Assembly (NCBI GenBank): GCA_027036755.1
Contig: JALWDV010000597.1
Location: forward strand, 1 to 9,119
Origin: Anaerolineae bacterium
GTDB lineage: Bacteria; Chloroflexota; Anaerolineae; J102
Length of the DNA: 9,119 nt
Direction: 5' to 3'
In this document: piece by piece, positions 1 through 6,381 of the stretch
Layout of the letters: every line of letters starts with the position of its first letter
How positions within the stretch are numbered: the first letter of the stretch is position 1
Program-made: the position numbers and the translations under genes
The notes under the pieces: generated by a model
Told to the model about the DNA's origin: nothing
The model's database searches: none
What the model saw: only the letters and a program-made list of their open reading frames with translations

Positions 1-2671
1 TCTCGGCTCCCGCTCCGGGGATGGCGTCCAGCACTTTGAACAGAGGCTCTTCGCCCACCAGAGATTTCTGATGGCAATGCCCGTGCACCAGAAAATGAGT
101 CTCGGCCCGCTCCAGGGGCAGGGCGCGGGGGTCTTCTTCCAGCAATTGGGTGAGATACTCATCGAACAAGAGCACGCTTTCGGCCACGCGACGGGCGTCA
201 TCCCCCGGAATCAGATCAGGATAGTCGTCGCGGATGGTGAGCAAACTGCTGGGTTCCAGGCCGATGACGGGAATATCTTCGCGAACGTAGGGGAGCAGCG
301 CATCCACCACCTTGCGGCCCGCTTTTTGCGCATAGGGCGCGAGCCCCTGAGAAAGCGCCGGTCGCCCCGAGGTCATGGGCGAGGTGACATCCACTTGCAC
401 CCCCGCGGCTTCCAACACCCGCACCGCAGCCATGCCCACCTCGGGATCGTTGTATTCGGTGAAGGTGTCCACGAAAATCACGGCCCGTTTGGCGGATGGT
501 TTGGGCGGATGGGCCCGACGGTGCGCCCGATAGCGCCGGGTGAAGGTGTTGCGATGGAAAGCTGGGAATCTGCGGTCGGGATGAATGTGCAGGGTTTTCT
601 GCATGAGCCAGCGAGTAGGCGCAAACGCCAACATCCAGTTGGAGAAGGGAGCGAAGGCGCTGCCCCATCGAGAAATCTCGTGGATGTGTCCGAACACCAG
701 TTTGTGGAGGGGCGGGCGATGCTCCTGGTAGTGTTGGGCCAGGGCCTCGGTCTTGAGCTTGGTCATATCCACGCTGGAGGGACATTCGCTCTTGCAGGCC
801 TTGCAACCCAGGCACAGATCCAGAGCCTCGTGCAGATCGGGATTATCGAGGCCGCCGGGCAGCTCGCCCGAAAGGGCCGAACGCAGCAGATTGGCCCGGC
901 CGCGGGTGCTGAATTGCTCATCCCGAGTAGCCTGGAAGGAGGGACACATGGTTCCCACGTCCAGCTTGCGGCAGACGCCCGCGCCGTTGCACAACTCCAC
1001 CGCCTGCGCGTAGCTCCCATCCTCCGACCAGTCCCACACGGGGGTGATTTCGAAGGTGCGATAATCGGGACCGTAGCGCAGGTTCTGGTCGGGCGGCAGG
1101 GGATCCACCACCTTGTGAGGGTTTAGCAGATTGTCGGGATCGAATGTGCGCTTGACGCGGACGAGGAGATCGTAGATCTCGGGTCCGAAAAATTCGGGGT
1201 TGAGATAGCTGCGGGCCAGACCGTCGCCGTGCTCGCTGCTGGGCACGCCGTTGTATTTCTTGGCCAGCCGTCCGGCCACGGTGGTGAGATGGATGAGGGT
1301 CTCGATATCCTCCATCTTCTTCTGGCTGAGGATGGGACGCACGTGGATGCAGCCGGCCGAGGCGTGGGCGTACATGGCCGCGGTCACGCCCCTTTCGATC
1401 ATTTCGGCCCGCAACTCCGCCATGTAGTCGGCCAGATTTTCCGGCGGCACCGCCACATCCTCGATGCCGGGCAGGGGTTTGGCGTCGCCCTTCATGGAAA
1501 GAAGCAGGCCCAGGCCCGCCTTGCGCACATTCCACACATTGGTCTGCTCTGCGGGATCGGTGATGGTGACCACGGGATTCTTGTAGCCGGTGCGCTGCAA
1601 GTGTCGATGCAACGCCTGCAGGCGATCATCGATCTGTTTACGGTCGTCGGCGGAGAATTCGACGATGTACACCACCATGGGATCGCCCTCGATGAAAGTG
1701 AGGCGTCGGTCCCAATAGGGTGCGGATCGGGTGAGTCGCAGCAGATAGTCGTCGATGAGCTCCACTGCGGAGGGTTTCAGTTCCAGCAGGCCGGGCACAG
1801 CCCGAAATGCGTCTTCTCGGGCGTCGAAATGCAGGACGGCCAGGGCCTTGTGGCGGGGGATGGGCACGAGATTGATCTCCGCCTCCAGGAACACGCCCAA
1901 AGTGCCCTCGCTGCCCACCAACACGGGCGCAAAATTGAAAGCGTCGGCATCCAGTTGTTTGCGCAGATAATCCAGATTATAGCCGCCGGCGCGACGCCAG
2001 TATTTGGGGAATTTCTCATCGATGAGCGCAGCGTTATCGCGCAGGAGGGGAATGAGATCGCGGTAGAGCCGGGCCTCGATGCCCTCGCCCCGGGCCAGTT
2101 GCTCGATGCGATCCCATGTGACCGGGCCAAAGCGCACATCCCGACCATCGGCCATAACCACGCGCAGCGAATGCACGTGATCCACCAACCGTCCATAGAC
2201 GATGCTGTGGGAGCCGGTGCTATTGTTGCCGATGATGCCCCCCACCACAGCCCGATTGCTGCTGGCCGGATCAGGCCCCACCATGAGCCCATAGCGCCGT
2301 AGCTCCTTGTTGAGCATATCCAGGGTGCGGCCCGGCTGCACCAACACCCGACGCTGCGGGCCATCCACGCGAATGATTTGATCCAGATATTTTGTGAAAT
2401 CGATGACCACCGCTTCTCCCACCGTCTGCCCGGCCAGGCTGGAGCCGCCCCCCCGAGGAAGTATGGGCAAACCGTACTCGATGCAGGCCTCCATGGTGGC
2501 GAGAACGTCATCGTAGTGTTTGGGGATGACCACGGCCAGGGGCGTCATCTTGTAGATGGACGCATCGGTGCTGTAAAGGATTCGAGAGGCGAGATCGGTT
2601 TTGATCTCGGCAGCGCTGTATTTGCGCAGAGTCTGGGCGAAGTCCTGGATGTTTTGCTGGCTGGCGTTCAT
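1..2671 (-). CDS. FAD-binding / 4Fe-4S D-2-hydroxyacid dehydrogenase (GlcD-GlcF fusion, YdiJ-like), partial at C-terminus
   Basis: The frame is open for 890 codons and leaves the window at the left edge, so the C-terminus is missing; fused family members are usually about 950-1020 residues. Residues 73-81 (RGGGSSLAG) and 132-154 (GPDP, then GNNSTGS) are the FAD-binding PCMH fold. HASAGCIHVRP and SSEHGDG (478-484) belong to the FAD-oxidase C-terminal domain. Cysteines 561, 567 and 576 (GTMCP) and the motif CLGCKACKSECP (620-631) are the iron-sulfur region. HGHCHQ (863-868) belongs to the cysteine-rich CCG domain of GlcF/HdrD-type subunits. The family oxidises D-2-hydroxyacids (lactate, glycolate or 2-hydroxyglutarate; E. 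coli YdiJ acts on the last) and passes electrons through FeS clusters to the respiratory chain. Which substrate is used here cannot be told. The ATG is preceded by AGGA five bases upstream. It is divergent from pncAB. The long plus-strand open frames over it are antisense shadows. Confidence 0.93.
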   Translation of the reverse strand, partial: MNASQQNIQDFAQTLRKYSAAEIKTDLASRILYSTDASIYKMTPLAVVIPKHYDDVLATMEACIEYGLPILPRGGGSSLAGQTVGEAVVIDFTKYLDQIIRVDGPQRRVLVQPGRTLDMLNKELRRYGLMVGPDPASSNRAVVGGIIGNNSTGSHSIVYGRLVDHVHSLRVVMADGRDVRFGPVTWDRIEQLARGEGIEARLYRDLIPLLRDNAALIDEKFPKYWRRAGGYNLDYLRKQLDADAFNFAPVLVGSEGTLGVFLEAEINLVPIPRHKALAVLHFDAREDAFRAVPGLLELKPSAVELIDDYLLRLTRSAPYWDRRLTFIEGDPMVVYIVEFSADDRKQIDDRLQALHRHLQRTGYKNPVVTITDPAEQTNVWNVRKAGLGLLLSMKGDAKPLPGIEDVAVPPENLADYMAELRAEMIERGVTAAMYAHASAGCIHVRPILSQKKMEDIETLIHLTTVAGRLAKKYNGVPSSEHGDGLARSYLNPEFFGPEIYDLLVRVKRTFDPDNLLNPHKVVDPLPPDQNLRYGPDYRTFEITPVWDWSEDGSYAQAVELCNGAGVCRKLDVGTMCPSFQATRDEQFSTRGRANLLRSALSGELPGGLDNPDLHEALDLCLGCKACKSECPSSVDMTKLKTEALAQHYQEHRPPLHKLVFGHIHEISRWGSAFAPFSNWMLAFAPTRWLMQKTLHIHPDRRFPAFHRNTFTRRYRAHRRAHPPKPSAKRAVIFVDTFTEYNDPEVGMAAVRVLEAAGVQVDVTSPMTSGRPALSQGLAPYAQKAGRKVVDALLPYVREDIPVIGLEPSSLLTIRDDYPDLIPGDDARRVAESVLLFDEYLTQLLEEDPRALPLERAETHFLVHGHCHQKSLVGEEPLFKVLDAIPGAGAE

Positions 2672-2781
2672 GGGGTTCCTGGGATAAGCGTGAAAGAAAT
2701 GACGGTGAGAACAAGGGGAAGTTCGTTATTTTTGCACAGCGCGGGCAAGTTGGCAAAAGGTGACGGAACGCCTTGCAAGAC

Positions 2782-2810
2782 TTTACAAGCGCACTCGCAT
2801 TGTGTATAAT
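2782..2810 (+). promoter_or_regulatory. sigma70-type promoter of pncA-pncB
   Basis: TTTACA (2782-2787) and a perfect TATAAT (2805-2810) are separated by exactly 17 bases, close to the consensus for a housekeeping sigma factor. Transcription would start near 2816-2818, giving a leader of about 110 bases before the pncA ATG. No equally good promoter was found for the divergent dehydrogenase gene. Confidence 0.75.
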
Positions 2811-2839
2811 AAACACAAAACTTAGTGTAAGTTTTACAC
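2802..2839. promoter_or_regulatory. tandem palindromic operator-like sites over the pncAB start of transcription
   Basis: Two 15-bp sites of the form GTGT-N7-ACAC occur at 2802-2816 and 2825-2839, with starts 23 bp apart (about two helical turns). The first covers the -10 hexamer. The second has perfect 6-bp arms, GTGTAA and TTACAC. Between and overlapping them, AAAACTTA (2817-2824) and TAAGTTTT (2828-2835) form a perfect 8-bp inverted repeat around GTG. The position is typical of repressor binding. NAD-salvage operons are often controlled by NrtR or NiaR, but neither gene is in the window and I cannot match the site to a known consensus. Confidence 0.5.
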
Positions 2840-2870
2840 GACACGCTTCGCTATGCACTCGAAACCACTC

Positions 2871-2896
2871 CCGCCATTGTCCCCCCGAAATGGCGG
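2871..2896 (+). promoter_or_regulatory. hairpin in the pncA leader
   Basis: CCGCCATT (2871-2878) pairs perfectly with AATGGCGG (2889-2896) around a C-rich 10-base loop. It has no T-run, so it is not an intrinsic terminator. CTCCC (2868-2872) overlaps its left arm and could instead pair with GGGAG of the ribosome binding site, so two alternative folds are possible. Whether this has any role is unknown. Confidence 0.35.
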
Positions 2897-2914
2897 CGAA
2901 AAACCATCTCAGCC

Positions 2915-2922
2915 AAGGGAGG
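2915..2922 (+). promoter_or_regulatory. strong ribosome binding site of pncA
   Basis: AAGGGAGG lies six bases before the ATG at 2929. This fixes the start there: the same frame is open upstream to 2773, but that extension would contain the promoter itself. Confidence 0.85.
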
Positions 2923-2928
2923 TTTATC

Positions 2929-3507
2929 ATGTCAACCGTTGTCATGGTCATCGATATGGAAAGAGGCTTCACTGACCCCGACGGTGCGCTCTACGCGGGC
3001 GAAACCGTGCGGGAGATCATCGCCCCTATCCGCAAAATCCTGGAAGAAGAAGGACGCAAAGGAACGCAATTCATCTTCACCCGCGACGTCCACGATCCTG
3101 ACGACAAGGAATTCGAGATGTGGCCGCCCCACTGCGTGAAAGACACGTGGGAAACGGAGATCGATCCGGCGTTGGCTGATTTCGCCAAGGACGCTATCAT
3201 CATCGACAAACGACGATACAGCGCCTTCTACGACACGAACCTGGAAGCCATTCTCGAACGCCTTGCGCCCGACCGGATCATCGTCACGGGCGTCGCCACC
3301 GATATTTGCGTCATGTACACCACCGCTGATCTGCGCAACCGGGATTACCCGGTCGTCATCCCCGCCAATGCGGTCACCAGTTTCGATCCCGAGGCCCACG
3401 CCTTCGCGCTGAAGCACATGGAGAAAATCCTGGGCGTGAACGTGGTTCCCGACTATGGAACCTGGCTCCGCTCTCAAGAAAAGGAACCGAACTATGTCTA
3501 TGCCTGA
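2929..3507 (+). CDS. pncA: nicotinamidase (isochorismatase-like hydrolase)
   Basis: A 192-residue cytoplasmic hydrolase that would convert nicotinamide to nicotinate and ammonia, the first step of the Preiss-Handler salvage route to NAD. The catalytic triad is visible as Asp9 (VVMVIDME), Lys94 (IIDKRRYSAF) and Cys127 (GVATDICV); the Val-Ala before the Thr is where the family has its cis peptide. The metal ligands expected for nicotinamidases rather than generic isochorismatases are also present: Asp53 and His55 in TRDVHDPDD, and His68 in WPPHCVKDT. Length and motif order match short archaeal/bacterial PncA proteins. It is the first gene of a two-gene operon. Its last codons overlap the start of pncB, and the pairing with a nicotinate phosphoribosyltransferase strongly supports the substrate assignment. 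Confidence 0.93.
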   Translation: MSTVVMVIDMERGFTDPDGALYAGETVREIIAPIRKILEEEGRKGTQFIFTRDVHDPDDKEFEMWPPHCVKDTWETEIDPALADFAKDAIIIDKRRYSAFYDTNLEAILERLAPDRIIVTGVATDICVMYTTADLRNRDYPVVIPANAVTSFDPEAHAFALKHMEKILGVNVVPDYGTWLRSQEKEPNYVYA

Positions 3508-4519
3508 CGCGCCATTCACCGATGAACGATTCGCCCCCAGCGAGGCCACGCTCACGGGTGATAATGCCGATGTTTACTTTCTCCGCACCCGGCGCATTCT
3601 GGAAGCCGAGGGCGTCAATCCGCGGGTGAGTATGGAGGTGTTCACCCGCAAACAGGCCGTGCTGGCGGGCATGAACGAGGCGCTCAACCTCCTGGCCCGG
3701 GCGCTGCCCCCCGACGCGGAGGTCTGGGCCTTGCCCGAGGGGTCGGAGATCGAGCCCCGGGAGGTGGTGTTGCGCGTCACCGGCCCGTACCAGTCCTTCG
3801 CCATCTACGAAACCGCCTACCTGGGCATTCTGGCCCATGAGACGGGCTGGGCCACCGCTGCCCGGGCCTGCGTCGACGCGGCGGCCCCCATCCCCGTGCT
3901 CAGCTTCGGCGCCCGACACGTGCATCCCGACGTCTCCGCCCGTATGGAGTATGCGGCCATGGTGGGGGGATGTTCGGGCTGCGCCACGCCCGCGGGTGCG
4001 CGTCTGACGGGCGTCCAGCCATCGGGCACCATCCCCCATGCGCTCATCCTCAGCCTGGGCGACACCGTGCGTGCGGTCGAGGCATTCGATCGCCACATCG
4101 ACCCCGAGATCAAGCGCATCGCGCTGGTGGACACCTTCAAGGACGAGGCGGAAGAGAGTCTGCGGGTGGCGCGGGCGTTGGGCGACAGGCTGTGGGGCGT
4201 GCGGCTGGATACGCCCTCGGAGCGAGGCCGGGTCACGCCCGCGCTGGTGAAGGAAGTCCGGGCCCGGCTCGATCTGGAGGGATTTCAGCACGTCAAAATC
4301 TTCGTCAGCGGCGGCATCGACCCTGAACGCATCCGCATCTTCAAGGAAGCCAACGCGCCGGTGGATGGCTTTGGCATCGGCAGCGCCATCTCAGGAGCGC
4401 CGCCCATCGATTTCACCGCTGACATCAAGGAAATCAATGGCCGGCCCGTGGCCAAACGCGGACGCATCCCCGGCATCACCCCCAATCCCCGGCTGAAACT
4501 CATTATCCCCGCCAGCTAA
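3494..4519 (+). CDS. pncB: nicotinate phosphoribosyltransferase, compact Thermoplasma-like type
   Basis: A 341-residue enzyme expected to join nicotinate and PRPP to give nicotinate mononucleotide, using the product of PncA. The family's type II phosphoribosyltransferase fold (shared with quinolinate phosphoribosyltransferase, NadC) is indicated by SFGARHVHP (137-145), the GTIPHA motif around His182, RLDTP (237-241) that would contact the ribose/phosphate, SGGID (272-276) and the phosphate-loop-like FGIGSAIS (293-300). It is shorter than the E. coli enzyme and resembles the archaeal Thermoplasma form. NadC is a less likely alternative: the neighbour is a nicotinamidase and no nadA or nadB is present. 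The start at 3494 is preceded by AAGGAA seven bases upstream; a second ATG two codons later is possible. The 14-base overlap with pncA suggests translational coupling. Confidence 0.9.
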   Translation: MSMPDAPFTDERFAPSEATLTGDNADVYFLRTRRILEAEGVNPRVSMEVFTRKQAVLAGMNEALNLLARALPPDAEVWALPEGSEIEPREVVLRVTGPYQSFAIYETAYLGILAHETGWATAARACVDAAAPIPVLSFGARHVHPDVSARMEYAAMVGGCSGCATPAGARLTGVQPSGTIPHALILSLGDTVRAVEAFDRHIDPEIKRIALVDTFKDEAEESLRVARALGDRLWGVRLDTPSERGRVTPALVKEVRARLDLEGFQHVKIFVSGGIDPERIRIFKEANAPVDGFGIGSAISGAPPIDFTADIKEINGRPVAKRGRIPGITPNPRLKLIIPAS

Positions 4520-4521
4520 AA

Positions 4522-4529
4522 GAAAAAGG
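4522..4529 (+). repeat. left 8-bp target duplication of the MITE
   Basis: GAAAAAGG here and again at 4683-4690 directly abuts both ends of the inverted-repeat element. The intact duplication suggests either a recent insertion or no later rearrangement. Confidence 0.65.
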
Positions 4530-4682
4530 GTAACTGCTAACGCACCCCGGTTAACTAACCACAAAGGGCACAAAGGCACTAAGAACACGAAGAAAAAATG
4601 TATAAATTTCCCTTTGTGCCTTTGTGTCTTAGTGTTCTTAGTGGTTTTCGGGTGGCAGACCGGTGACGACCTTAGTAGTTAC
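4530..4682. mobile_element. MITE-like miniature inverted-repeat element, IS66-type ends
   Basis: The 153-bp segment starts with GTAACTGCTAA (4530-4540) and ends with TTAGTAGTTAC (4672-4682), an inverted repeat matching at 10 of 11 positions. It is flanked immediately and exactly by the direct repeat GAAAAAGG at 4522-4529 and 4683-4690. This is the structure expected of a transposed element with an 8-bp target duplication. IS66-family elements are known for ends beginning GTAA and 8-bp duplications, so mobilisation by an IS66 transposase is the best guess. The element has no coding capacity. It inserted two bases after the pncB stop codon. Confidence 0.7.
4560..4643. repeat. periodic CACNAAG units arranged as an inverted repeat inside the MITE
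   Basis: Four CACNAAG units lie at 4560, 4569, 4577 and 4586, and four complementary CTTNGTG units at 4612, 4620, 4628 and 4637, with 8-9 bp spacing. The two arms can form a long imperfect hairpin with a loop of about 19 bases. Similar AACCAC-AAAG-rich repeats occur between genes in many environmental bacteria (recalled, not searched). Confidence 0.7.
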
Positions 4683-4690
4683 GAAAAAGG
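4683..4690 (+). repeat. right 8-bp target duplication of the MITE
   Basis: An identical copy of GAAAAAGG directly follows the right terminal inverted repeat of the element. Confidence 0.65.
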
Positions 4691-4739
4691 GTGTATCCAA
4701 AATGAGTTGGAAAGTTAAAAAATAATCCATTCATTAACG

Positions 4740-4861
4740 GGGCGCTTCGCGCCCGCGGCCAACGCCGGGGGATAAAGTTCCCCGGCTAGAAACAGCGCCC
4801 CTGCGGGGCTAGCCGGATTTATCCGGCGCTGTTTTGTAGCCCGGCGACTTCATCGCCGGGC
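4740..4861. repeat. chain of REP-like GC-rich hairpins
   Basis: Four consecutive structures are visible. GGGCGC/GCGCCC has a 3-base loop (4740-4754). GCCGGGG/CCCCGGC lies at 4764-4786. A compound element at 4790-4834 has outer arms AAACAGCGCC and GGCGCTGTTT enclosing the small hairpins 4797-4809 and 4813-4826. GCCCGGCGA/TCGCCGGGC (4839-4861) is a perfect 9-bp stem. None is followed by a clear T-run except the weak TTTT at 4832-4835. The ATCCGGCGC string recurs at 6022-6030, so these look like dispersed palindromic repeats rather than gene-specific signals. Confidence 0.7.
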
Positions 4862-4903
4862 GGACGTGGCAAACGCTTCCAATCGAAATTGACGCACCCA
4901 AAG

Positions 4904-4939
4904 AAAAACGCCCGGGGAGGGAATTCTCCGGGCGTTTTT
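4904..4939 (-). terminator. strong bidirectional intrinsic terminator after parA
   Basis: AAAAACGCCCGG (4904-4915) and CCGGGCGTTTTT (4928-4939) are perfectly complementary over 12 bp, giving a GC stem followed by five T on either strand. It begins one base beyond the stop codon of the minus-strand ParA gene, which it would terminate. It would also stop plus-strand readthrough from pncAB. Confidence 0.88.
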
Positions 4940-4940
4940 G

Positions 4941-5735
4941 TCATGCGCTTTCAGCCACAGGCTCTTCGTCCTTGTTTTCAGCCAATATCCGTTCGACAAT
5001 GCTGCGATAGATAGGAACGGCAGGGTTGTCCGGATCATATTCGATGAGCGGGCGTTGGGCCGCGGCGGCCTCGGCAAAGCGGGCGTTTTTGGGGATAGGC
5101 GGCTCGAACACGTAGTCGCCGAAGATGCGCTTCGCCTCGGCGTAAACCTCCCGGCTGTGCAACGACCTGGGATCGTACATGCTGATGAGCACGCCTAGGA
5201 TTTTCAGGGATGGATTGGTCTCGCTGCGCACCTGGCGAATCATATCCACCAACATGCCCATGCCGCGCAGGGCCAGATATTCGCACACCAGGGGGATGAG
5301 CACGTCTGTGGATGCGGTCAGCGCATTGATGGTGAGCACGCCGAGATTCGGGGCGTTGTCGACCAGGATCAGATCGTACTCGTGCCGAATGGGAAACAGC
5401 GACTCCTGGAGAAGATATTCACGCCCGATCTGCTGGGCCAGCTCCACATCAGAGCGAACCAACGCCTTACTTGCCGGTAGAACATCGAGATTCGGGCGCA
5501 CATCCTTGACCAGCACCCTTTCGGGATCGAGTTCTCGGGCCAATAGCAGGTGATAGATCGACTTTTCCAATCGATGAGGGTCCAGCCCTAATGACGCAGT
5601 CAACGCCGCTTGCGGATCCAGGTCCACGAGCAACGTTTTGCGCCCCATATCCGCGGCGATAGCCCCGACATTGAACACGGTCGTGGTCTTGCCCACGCCA
5701 CCCTTCTGATTTGTAACAGCAACAATTCGCGCCAT
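4941..5735 (-). CDS. parA: ParA/Soj family partition ATPase (orphan)
   Basis: A 264-residue protein with the deviant Walker A box KGGVGKTTT (residues 11-19, with signature Lys11 and Lys16), the Walker A' motif DLDPQ (38-42), and Walker B LILVDNAP (Asp126). It is full length for chromosomal ParA/Soj proteins and lacks the N-terminal HTH of plasmid P1-type ParA. Such ATPases dimerise on ATP, bind DNA nonspecifically and move ParB-parS complexes or other cargo. No parB gene or parS-like site is next to it, so the cargo cannot be named; ParA-like proteins also position non-chromosomal cargo. The usual DxPP after Walker B reads DNAP here. The ATG has AAGGA about nine bases upstream. A terminator directly follows, so it appears to be transcribed alone. 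Confidence 0.92.
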   Translation of the reverse strand: MARIVAVTNQKGGVGKTTTVFNVGAIAADMGRKTLLVDLDPQAALTASLGLDPHRLEKSIYHLLLARELDPERVLVKDVRPNLDVLPASKALVRSDVELAQQIGREYLLQESLFPIRHEYDLILVDNAPNLGVLTINALTASTDVLIPLVCEYLALRGMGMLVDMIRQVRSETNPSLKILGVLISMYDPRSLHSREVYAEAKRIFGDYVFEPPIPKNARFAEAAAAQRPLIEYDPDNPAVPIYRSIVERILAENKDEEPVAESA

Positions 5736-5789
5736 GATAGACTATCCTTGACAATGACAATTTGGGGGAGAGGATAGGGGGGACGTTTG

Positions 5790-5819
5790 CGTGCAACCGG
5801 TTGGCATTCCGCTTGCACG
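5790..5819. promoter_or_regulatory. inverted-repeat, operator-like site at the parA transcription start
   Basis: CGTGCAA (5790-5796) and TTGCACG (5813-5819) are inverted copies, and the perfect 10-bp palindrome CAACCGGTTG (5794-5803) overlaps the first. They sit just downstream of the predicted -10. This could be an autoregulatory or repressor site, or a leader hairpin. It does not resemble the parS consensus. Confidence 0.35.
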
Positions 5820-5824
5820 ATAAA

Positions 5825-5833
5825 AGTATATCA
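5825..5833 (-). promoter_or_regulatory. extended -10 promoter of parA
   Basis: Read on the minus strand, TGATATACT gives an extended -10 (TGn followed by TATACT). The -35 position holds only a poor match, as is common with extended -10 promoters. Transcription would start near 5818, giving a leader of about 80 bases. Confidence 0.5.
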
Positions 5834-5928
5834 CACAACAGCGATTTCGCCACTTCTCAAACAGACTTCCGCCAATATTAGAAAACCGAAGAACTATCAT
5901 TGCAGAGGGACGCGTCCTGGTTACAAGG

Positions 5929-5964
5929 AGGCGCAAGTCATTGGATAGTTGACTGCTTGCGCCT
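5929..5964. repeat. inverted repeat between parA and the secreted-protein gene
   Basis: AGGCGCAAG (5929-5937) and CTTGCGCCT (5956-5964) form a perfect 9-bp stem, with GTCA/TGAC pairing possible inside after a small bulge. There is no T-run on either side, so it is not an obvious terminator. Together with the terminator hairpin and the parA promoter it accounts for most of the gene-free stretch 5736-6076. Confidence 0.5.
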
Positions 5965-6001
5965 GCGTCCAGTCGGATATGCAATCCGGCGGGTTGGGCA
6001 G

Positions 6002-6030
6002 AAAAATGCGCCGGATGTGCGATCCGGCGC
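6002..6030 (-). terminator. intrinsic terminator of the secreted-protein gene
   Basis: On the minus strand the stem GCGCCGGAT/ATCCGGCGC (9 bp, 5-base loop) is followed by ATTTTT, a standard Rho-independent terminator about 45 bases after the TAG stop at 6077. A further ATCCGGCG copy at 5984-5991 could form an alternative stem. The stem sequence is shared with the REP-like repeats near 4821. Confidence 0.75.
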
Positions 6031-6076
6031 GGCGCATTATCATAGCAAGCCATACAATCATTTGGGTCTTCGCGTA

Positions 6077-6381
6077 CTAGGGCATCTTGTACCAGATAGT
6101 GAGCTTGGGATGCTCGCTCGCCTTCCAGTAGTCATTGGAGGAGAAGTGAATATCCTTGTTCACGCCGGCGAAAGAGCCATAAAGGAAGAAGTCGAAGTCA
6201 TCGCCTTGCGTGTCTTGAACAATTTTGGTGACGTCGAAACTGAGCCAGTTGCCCACATCCTGATAATTCACCGGCAAGACATAAACGTGAGGATCCCGGT
6301 CGTCCACGCCCTTCACGCCCGTGGCGTTCCAGTATTGGGAGGTCTGGAAGTTGACCCAGGTGGTTTCGACCATCGGTCTTT
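6077..6381 (-). pseudogene. out-of-frame C-terminal continuation of the secreted protein (DNRLRE-like domain)
   Basis: After the frame break this frame reads VETTWVNFQTSQYWNATG, then WLSFDVTKIVQ, DFDFFLYG and HPKLTIWYKMP before TAG. This is a typical beta-rich ending in which the protein states that the segment behaves as a functional unit, such as the SFDVT-IVQ element of DNRLRE domains. A single extra base in the run of four A (plus-strand TTTT, 6379-6382) would explain the shift, since removing one gives GDQRPMVETTW in one frame. Restored, the protein would be about 425 residues. It could be a real inactivating mutation, programmed slippage, or a sequencing error. Confidence 0.7.

Larger units (their letters stand above)
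4520..4903. other. gene-free intergenic region between pncB and the parA terminator
   Basis: I find no plausible coding frame. The content is the MITE with its target duplications, about 48 AT-rich bases without recognisable structure (4691-4738), the hairpin chain, and about 40 bases before the terminator. Confidence 0.7.

Noticed and set aside
71..2302. Two long plus-strand open frames (71-1126 and 1229-2302)
   Set aside because: They are exact antisense shadows of the dehydrogenase gene, whose codon usage keeps the opposite frame open. Their translations show no recognisable domain.
2773..2928. N-terminal extension of PncA to an upstream start
   Set aside because: It would include the TATAAT box and the operator-like sites. 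The strong ribosome binding site and family alignment favour the ATG at 2929.
3374..4291. Minus-strand open frame of 305 codons over pncB
   Set aside because: It overlaps a confidently identified gene, is rich in Arg/Gly/His, and shows no family motif.
5794..5803. parS partition site
   Set aside because: CAACCGGTTG and its surroundings do not match the known 16-bp parS consensus. The position fits an operator or leader hairpin better.
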